From positions 806,001 to 870,000 of the forward strand of contig CAKOHE010000008.1 of the NCBI GenBank assembly GCA_934047225.1: a DNA stretch of 64,000 nt, read 5' to 3'. Below are positions 58,145 to 64,000 of the stretch, piece after piece. Both the position numbers and the translations under genes were made by a program. How positions within the stretch are numbered: the stretch's first letter is position 1; every line of letters begins with the position of its first letter. The DNA comes from Ypsolopha sequella. Taxonomy: Eukaryota; Arthropoda; Insecta; Lepidoptera; Ypsolophidae. The notes under the pieces are model-generated. The model saw nothing but the letters and a program-made list of their open reading frames with translations, did not search any database and had not been told where the DNA came from.

Positions 58145-58935
58145 TTGTACCAGATCGAATGAGGTTTTCATTGCCTCTGGTCCGGAAAAAAAAATTATTA
58201 TAGTAATATGGAGCTGCAGTATTGCAAAGGATTTGATTTATTTCATTTTTAAACTAAAGGGGGGGGGGGGCGACACAGACGTTCCAATTAGGCGCCATGA
58301 AGTCTAGACAGGCTGTATCACGTGACCACATGTAGCGTCATTCTGCAAATACTGATCTCAAGGAATGAATTGTATCTGAATGAATTGTATGAAACAATAT
58401 TGTAACTCATTCATACTATCGCGACTTTTGTTCTCACCATTCGTCGTTAAATACTATTGTTTAATGAAACGAACAAGCGAAGCGAGTTTGTGTTTATTAG
58501 AATATTCAACCAGGAGTTTAAGATGTGTAGTACAAACTACCAGATAGTAATAACATTTGTACATGATTTACAACTCTGGTTTACTTTAGATTCGTGTTTG
58601 ATTGAGAATTTTACCAATGATTAGTGACATTGAAAATAAAATAAAATAGTTAGATTACATTTAAACAAATTTACCTGGAAAGCCTTTTAAGGGTTTTCAT
58701 TTTGTTCCTGAAAAATAGTTGTCTCAATTGATGGCGACACAAAGTCTAGACAGACGTTCGAATTAGGCGCCATGAAGTCTAGACAGGCTGTATCACGTGA
58801 CCACATGTAGCGTTATTCCGATAAGGAAACTCATGAAAAATTTAATAGGCTGATGTAGCTTGACGAGTTTACCTTTATAAAAGGAGGGTTCTGTAAATGT
58901 TAATTTTAAAGGGGAATCTGTTGGATTGTTCATTT
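58145..58935. other. Intergenic with a 68-bp direct repeat
   Basis: 58276-58343 is repeated at 58751-58818, 475 bp apart, with two or three differences (both contain 'attaggcgccatgaagtcta'). A 12-G run stands at 58259-58270. No gene supported. Confidence 0.65.
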
Positions 58936-61440
58936 ATTTCTGATAGTAAAGTAAAGTAAAAAATATTTATTGCTTCGAAAAAAGTTATTACAGTATTATA
59001 AAAATCATACAAATAAGTACACTGCACATAAATAAAAACACACACAATTTGAACAGGGGTCCCCAAACTCGGCCAGGCCAGTAACGCGGGGTACCAAAAA
59101 TATGTTGCGGTGACAATGGGTATCATTACTACAAATATATATATATTTAAAACTAATAAACAAACATAAGAACATGCTTAGAATAAATCATTAAACACAA
59201 ACATAATTTAAAGTTATCTATTTAAAGTTATCAAAGACAAACTCATTATAGAGTAAAGATTCTGTCCTGTCATAATTCAAAGTAAACAACCAGTCGGCTA
59301 CCTTGGATTTTGCTTCTGCTATGGAACATGACTTAATGTCACAACATTTTAGAGTTGAGTTATATATGCGCGAGCAAATGAATTGTCCAAACCTACCTGC
59401 GAAAGCTGTTCTAACTTTAGGCCCAGGAACTCTAAAAACTCTTTTACAACTCAAATCAGCGTAGTAAGGTGAATTTAAGGTAGATTTGTGTTTATTAAGA
59501 CATACCTTTTGGATAAAAAGTTGACGGACTGTAAGTAACTTAGCGTCTATGTATAAAGAAACTGTTGGATATTGAAAAGGTTTTTTAAGCATAACCTTTA
59601 AAACTGATCGTTGGGCTCTTTCCACGGTAATCATAATGGATTTAGCTGCACTACCCCAGACCGAGATACAGTAGGTTAACAGTGATTGGCAGAGTGCCGT
59701 GTAAACAATTTTGAGAGTCATTATGCAAGCGGAGTATCTTAGTCTTTTCATGATTCCAACAATTTTACGCACCCTCTTTGAAAGACCAAAGATATGCTCT
59801 TTAAAATTAAGATTTTGATCTATTACAACGCCCAGATACTTCAAGTTATTTATGCGATGGATTTGTTCACAATAACATTCCGAAGGAACGGGGTAAGACA
59901 AGCCACAGGAGTGGATTTTTATGCAACAATTATCCGGAGGTCTAGATGCAGCTGTTATGTGGAAACAAACATACTTCGTCTTGGTTTTATTTAAAGTGAG
60001 CAAGTTGTTCTCTAACCAGTTAGAGATCGATGCCATCCCTACCTCTGCAGAGTGGAAGGTACTATCCCATGTTTTGGAATGAAACAACACCACGGTGTCG
60101 TCCGCATAGCAGATAGTTTCGGCTCCACTTATTTGAAGATTGTGAATGTCATTCATGTAGATTATAAAAAGTGTTGGGCCCAAAATGCTACCCTGCGGGA
60201 CACCATACTGAATGTTTGCAGTATCACTTCTGTGTAACCCCATTTTGACCAATTGCTTCCTGTTAGTAAGGTAACTCTGGAACCAGTTCAGCGCTGTGCC
60301 TCTGACACCAAAGAGTTCGAGCTTTCTCAGAAGAATGGGAATTGAGACGGTGTCAAAGGCCTTGGCCAGGTCCAGGAAAACACCTATGCATTTCTGACCA
60401 CTGTCCAGGTAAGAAGAAATGAGGTCGGTAAGAAGCGAAACTGCATCTTCTGTTGATTTGTTTCGCCTGAAACCAAATTGTCTATCCGAGAGACAGTGAT
60501 GTTTTTCGAGAAAATTAACCAACCTGGCATTTACTAACTTTTCCAATATCTTTGAAAATACACTTAGGAGTGATATCGGCCTATAATTATTTGGCATGTC
60601 TTTGGGACCATTTTTGTGTATTGGCGTGATCGAAGCTATCTTCCAACAGTCGGGGAAAGTTCCAGTACTAAGGCTTAGATTAAGTATGAAAACAAGAGGC
60701 TCCATAATAACCCCTCCAATGTGTTTAATGAGTCGGTTATTAAAGCCATCTAAGCCGGGGGCACTATCATTTTTTAATTTATTTATAATGCTCTCAACTT
60801 CTTTCAAGTCGGTAGGAGCCAAAAAGAAGGAATCCAGGGGAGATTTACAACTAGGAATTGTTCCAGACGCTAACGTTTCCTCCGTAGCATTAGTCTTATT
60901 GAGTATTTCCTCAGCTAAAATACGTCCCACCGAAGAAAAGTAGGCGTTACATAGCTGAAGTGATTCATTTGGGTCTTTTAGCACTGAGAGAAGTTCCTGG
61001 CACTGTGATTTAGGCTTTTTCAGGTTACATAATTTCTTGATAGCATTCCAGAGAGACTTGCTACTAGAACTGCTTTTTTCAAGCATTCTACTCTCATAGT
61101 CTGCTTTGAGTTTACGTAGCAAGTCATTTAAAAAGTTTCTGTAACGTCGGTAAGTTAGTTTAAGTATTTGGTCATCTGGGTTCCGTCTTAGCTTGGCATG
61201 AAGTTGATCTCGGTGTCGACTACATCTCATTAGCCCGGGAGTTATCCAAGGCTTAAGATTAAACTGAGATCTACTAACTTTTACAATATTAGTGTGCTTT
61301 TTTACGGTCTCTGAAATTATATCCATAAAGATCTCAACAGCATTATTTATATCGGTCTGCTCAGACAATGTCTGGATGAATATTTTATTGTTATTTTTAT
61401 GTTTAATTCCTAGGTTTCAACATTTTATCATTATTATCAA
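58936..61440 (-). mobile_element. CR1/jockey-like LINE, 5'-truncated, minus strand
   Basis: Contains a long RT frame followed by a ~280-bp 3' region ending in a 'tttactttactttact' type microsatellite tail (58945-58965). Sequence upstream of about 61440 no longer codes in frame, so the endonuclease domain is missing. No TSD identified. Confidence 0.8.
59218..61368 (-). CDS. LINE reverse transcriptase, 716 aa, lacking the endonuclease domain
   Basis: Uninterrupted frame. Residues ~1-190 form the pre-RT linker (NLKPWITPGLMRCSRHRD, KSLWNAIKKLCN). The RT domain follows: APGLDGFNNRLIKHI, NNYRPISLLSVFSKILEK, RQFGFRRNKSTEDAV, GVFLDLAKAFDTV, the YGVPQGSILGP block and the catalytic CYADDTVVLF near residue 430. 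The post-RT part includes NLKYLGVVIDQNLNFKEHI and LLTYCISVWGSAAKS. The conserved aspartates are present, so the RT may be intact, but the usual N-terminal APE endonuclease is absent because of 5' truncation. The first residue is a leucine codon in a frame open further upstream, so this start is arbitrary. It is a different family from the LINE at 55.7-56.7 kb. Confidence 0.88.
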   Translation of the reverse strand: MSEQTDINNAVEIFMDIISETVKKHTNIVKVSRSQFNLKPWITPGLMRCSRHRDQLHAKLRRNPDDQILKLTYRRYRNFLNDLLRKLKADYESRMLEKSSSSSKSLWNAIKKLCNLKKPKSQCQELLSVLKDPNESLQLCNAYFSSVGRILAEEILNKTNATEETLASGTIPSCKSPLDSFFLAPTDLKEVESIINKLKNDSAPGLDGFNNRLIKHIGGVIMEPLVFILNLSLSTGTFPDCWKIASITPIHKNGPKDMPNNYRPISLLSVFSKILEKLVNARLVNFLEKHHCLSDRQFGFRRNKSTEDAVSLLTDLISSYLDSGQKCIGVFLDLAKAFDTVSIPILLRKLELFGVRGTALNWFQSYLTNRKQLVKMGLHRSDTANIQYGVPQGSILGPTLFIIYMNDIHNLQISGAETICYADDTVVLFHSKTWDSTFHSAEVGMASISNWLENNLLTLNKTKTKYVCFHITAASRPPDNCCIKIHSCGLSYPVPSECYCEQIHRINNLKYLGVVIDQNLNFKEHIFGLSKRVRKIVGIMKRLRYSACIMTLKIVYTALCQSLLTYCISVWGSAAKSIMITVERAQRSVLKVMLKKPFQYPTVSLYIDAKLLTVRQLFIQKVCLNKHKSTLNSPYYADLSCKRVFRVPGPKVRTAFAGRFGQFICSRIYNSTLKCCDIKSCSIAEAKSKVADWLFTLNYDRTESLLYNEFVFDNFK

Positions 61441-61969
61441 GATGTTTTCTTCCCATAATTCATTGTCAAATATGAATGTTTTATAAAACGGGCGGTTCAA
61501 GTGAGTTCATGTCTATTCAAGTGATAGAGTGAGTGCATGTATGTAAGTATGTGTATGTGAAGGAGCGTTGGTATAACAATAGCCTGAGTTGGTTGGAGCA
61601 TCGTGAAATATGGTAGGTGAGTAAAATTAGTTAAAGGGAAATTAGGGTTGTAAGCACGAACAAAGTTGGTAGGAAAAAGGCAGAAAAATGGATTTGTAGG
61701 AGGTTACATCGTGGGTTCGAGGAGTAGGGCAAGATATTAGTTAAGTAGTAATTACTTATCGGTTATGTTTTACCCTATGTTCGTGATTTTAACTGCAATG
61801 ATACAAACGGTAAGGTAACACCTAAAGGATTCTGATTGGGAGGACTTTTAAAAGGATTTCATTTTACAATTCGGACCCTAAAAATAATCTTCCATCCGGT
61901 CGGAACAGAGGTTATAAAAGGGGGTGCAGCGGTTTTAAGACCCTTAAGGGCCAAACCAAACTAGGTGGA
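61441..61969. other. Intergenic, no supported gene
   Basis: Mixed sequence with no recognisable protein or repeat partner in the window. Confidence 0.5.
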
Positions 61970-62111
61970 GTTTAGTGGGTAGGCACTCAGTGAGTCCCAC
62001 ATAACCAACGTAACCGGTTACGTTGGTATGCTATGAGCATTCTCCACCTCCCTCCCACCGTGTCCTCCGGAGGGTGCCTTGCTTGGGCGCAAAAAAAAAA
62101 AAAAAAAAAAA
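61970..62111 (+). mobile_element. Poly(A)-tailed retroelement 3' end (LINE or SINE)
   Basis: GC-richer segment 'cctccctcccaccgtgtcctc' ... 'ggagggtgccttgcttgggcgc' followed by 21 A residues (62091-62111), as left by target-primed reverse transcription. A perfect 24-bp palindrome, accaacgtaacc/ggttacgttggt (62004-62027), lies inside. I cannot name the family. Confidence 0.5.
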
Positions 62112-62118
62112 GAAATAG

Positions 62119-62240
62119 GGGGCAGTTAATCTTCGACCACCGAGATGGAAGAATCATCACAAAGAGGGCAGTTAACCTTCGACAGCCGGGATGGAACAGT
62201 CATCACAAAGAGGTCAGTTAACCTTCGGCAGCCGTTAAGA
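62119..62240 (+). repeat. 46-bp tandem repeat, ~2.6 copies
   Basis: 'ggcagttaatcttcgac' at 62121, 'ggcagttaaccttcgacagc' at 62167 and 'gtcagttaaccttcggcagc' at 62213 are spaced 46 bp apart and linked by 'atcatcacaaagag'. It follows directly on the poly(A) tract. Confidence 0.85.
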
Positions 62241-63883
62241 AACAGTCTCGGGGGCGATAGCTAGGAGAATCAGGGGATCTAAAAAGGCCGACTTGGGTGA
62301 ATCATAAAATGATTTGTAAGTAGGATAGAGTCAGAGTTTTTTCACGCGTGCAAAAGAGACGGAATTAGAACGGAATCATAATATGATTCATCCAAAGCGG
62401 CCTTTTTAGAGGACCAGGCCATCCGTGCAAGAGGAGCTGTGTTCCGGGTGAGTTGTTTATTTTATCACTTTCTTTAAATTCTATATATTTTTTATTGTGT
62501 ATGGAAATAGTTTGCAGTGGCGTCACTAAATTTTCTACGTCTAATAGGTGCACCGTGTTAAATTTTATTCTCTTTCTTGTGTGTATGTGAAGTAATTTAC
62601 TGTGATTTCATCCGATTATCTACAACTAATACGTCTTGGATTCGTTAAGCAGATATCTTTATTATTTTTTACCATATTTTAACATTTGTGTGTGTGTATG
62701 TAAATTAGTTACTTCAATTTTCACCCGAATATTTCCGTCTAATACGTCATGTTTTTGAATAGGTTGCTGAACATTTTTAGCTGAATAATTCTTACTTTGT
62801 TATATTTTTGTGTGAGTAGGTAGATTGCAATGGATTCTTTTTTCTCTTTGTTTGATAATTGTCTTTTGTTTTTCATCATTTACTTTACTTAATATGTGTG
62901 TGTGTGTTAATTTACTTTGATTTCCCTCGTTTTCCTTCCCATTTAAATTTAAACAAAGTGTAGGATAAAATATGTGTTCATAGGAAATTGTCTTATGTGA
63001 TTCGATGGGACCAACGGGACTTTGAAACGTAGGGTGTGAATTTCCAAACGCAACCCAGTCCTTGTTGAAAATAGCTTTGGAATTGTGTATTTACAAAGTA
63101 ACCCTTTGAACACGTTCCAGGTGTAAAAGAATCACATCTCTTTGTACAGTTATATTCTTCAGATTTAAATGAACATTTTAAATATAAATTTATTTTAACG
63201 ACAGTTCATGTTGAACTTGTTTCGTTTGGAACTACATAGAAACTATAGATTGTCATAAATACTTACCAATTTTGTAATAAAAGACAGCTTTCCCATTGAG
63301 ACAGTAGTACTGCTGGGATAACTCATTCGTAGCTAAGGAACCTAAAAATTAGTATCCTATTTAACTCGCGGCTCTAAAGATAGACATCTTTTTTGGGAAT
63401 GTAACTAGCATAAAAAGCAAAGGATTACATTTCTATAAATAATATGAAATAGTAATTTGGTTTTTCATAAAATTTTGGAGAAGGAACAATTCTTTAAATG
63501 ACAAATTCGTTTTGTGCCTGAAAAACAGAGGTACCTTTTGGAATGCTGAGTTTATTTACGCCAGGGCCGTTCCCAGCCCTATGGTTCAGCAATGCAATAC
63601 CATCGTATACATTTATACACTAAACGGGGTAAATGTCCTACACTTCGTCAGGTGTAAATAAATTTTTCTTCCAGTCAGCTAATTTGAAGAAATAGTAAAA
63701 TTGGCAGCGGTATAAATCTTTCGCTATCGGAGTTATTCTGGATTATTACTCCGTGTAATTTTTTAGTGGGCATGTGGTCAAAAGTGCGAGAGCGGCGTCG
63801 ACGAACACCTTAAGTTAATTTTTTTTTTATTGGCTTAAAGATCTGATACCTACGTCTATGAGTAATTGTCAGCCAGTGCATTT
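62241..63883. other. Intergenic with weakly repetitive segment
   Basis: Between about 62570 and 62930 related phrases ('ttgtgtgtatgtgaagtaatttac', shortened here to its core 'tgtgtgtatgt', and 'ctaatacgtc') recur at roughly 90-120-bp spacing, suggesting an old tandem repeat. No gene is supported to 63883. Confidence 0.4.
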
Positions 63884-64000
63884 TTAGGGTTCCGTAGTAA
63901 CTAATATGTACAAAAGGAATCTTTATGGTGAGACCCTGTTGTCCGTCCGTCCGTAAGTCACAGCCTCATAAATTTAGCACCGTTAAAGATAAAGACATGA
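63884..64000 (+). repeat. Start of an 'agggttccgta' family repeat, cut by the window end
   Basis: 'ttttagggttccgta' followed by 'aaaaggaat', 'gtgagaccctgttgtccgtcc' (here 20 bases or fewer match per block) and 'aagtcacagcc' resembles the beginning of the family segment in the foldback arms (44690 onward). Confidence 0.55.

Overview
The window reads as AT-rich repeat-dense nuclear DNA of an insect, most likely a moth or butterfly. The evidence is the set of mobile elements: Helitrons ending in CTAG behind a CGCGGGCGAAGC hairpin, a BEL/Pao retrotransposon, CR1/jockey-like and RTE-like LINE fragments, and a family carrying the 'agggttccgtacc ... ccgactcgcacttggcc' motif that I associate with Lepidoptera. 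Introns, AATAAA signals and GT-AG splice sites show it is eukaryotic. No bacterial, CRISPR or operon features are present.

Layout. 1-6.9 kb: intergenic DNA with a ~1.9 kb long-TIR element (1311-3221), an RTE-like LINE 3' fragment, and a small inverted repeat containing a Pol III B-box-like motif. 6.9-11.3 kb: a diverged copy of a flank called X plus its right neighbour R, split by a 1505-bp Helitron. The empty site for this Helitron is present at 31.86 kb. 12.3-19.4 kb: two broken BEL/Pao copies joined head to head. 19.4-31.2 kb: the main structure, a tandem array of a ~3.3 kb unit made of G (a 1652-bp fragment of a protein-coding gene) and X. It holds one truncated and three full G copies that are almost identical. 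R follows to 32.13 kb. 32-38.7 kb: a three-fold repeat and, at 36.7-37.5 kb on the minus strand, a compact three-exon gene for a THAP zinc-finger protein, which is the best intact host gene here. 38.8-40.6 kb: an internally deleted LTR element with two near-identical 152-bp LTRs. 42-43.5 kb: an exon-like stretch and an 834-bp element with perfect 30-bp TIRs. 44.3-53.7 kb: a 9.4 kb foldback element flanked by a 10-bp direct repeat. Its arms hold opposed arrays of a 160-bp satellite (about 25 and 9 copies) and its loop is ~2.1 kb. 53.8-55 kb: a MITE, a frameshifted methyl-CpG-binding-domain exon and a THAP N-terminal fragment. 55.7-58.1 kb: a 143-bp satellite with three-monomer higher-order order, interrupted by a 5'-truncated LINE (6-bp TSD) and a Helitron. 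59-61.4 kb: a LINE reverse-transcriptase ORF on the minus strand. 62-64 kb: a poly(A)-tailed element end, short tandem repeats and intergenic DNA.

Functionally there is little gene cooperation. The window looks like a region that accumulates repeats and gene fragments, such as a W chromosome, a piRNA-cluster-like locus or pericentromeric DNA; this is inference. The most notable system is the recent G-X amplification. Every copy lacks an in-frame ATG near its start and carries the same homopolymer frameshift, which points to amplification of an already broken gene fragment and perhaps to an RNA-level role. Family names were assigned by eye without database searches.
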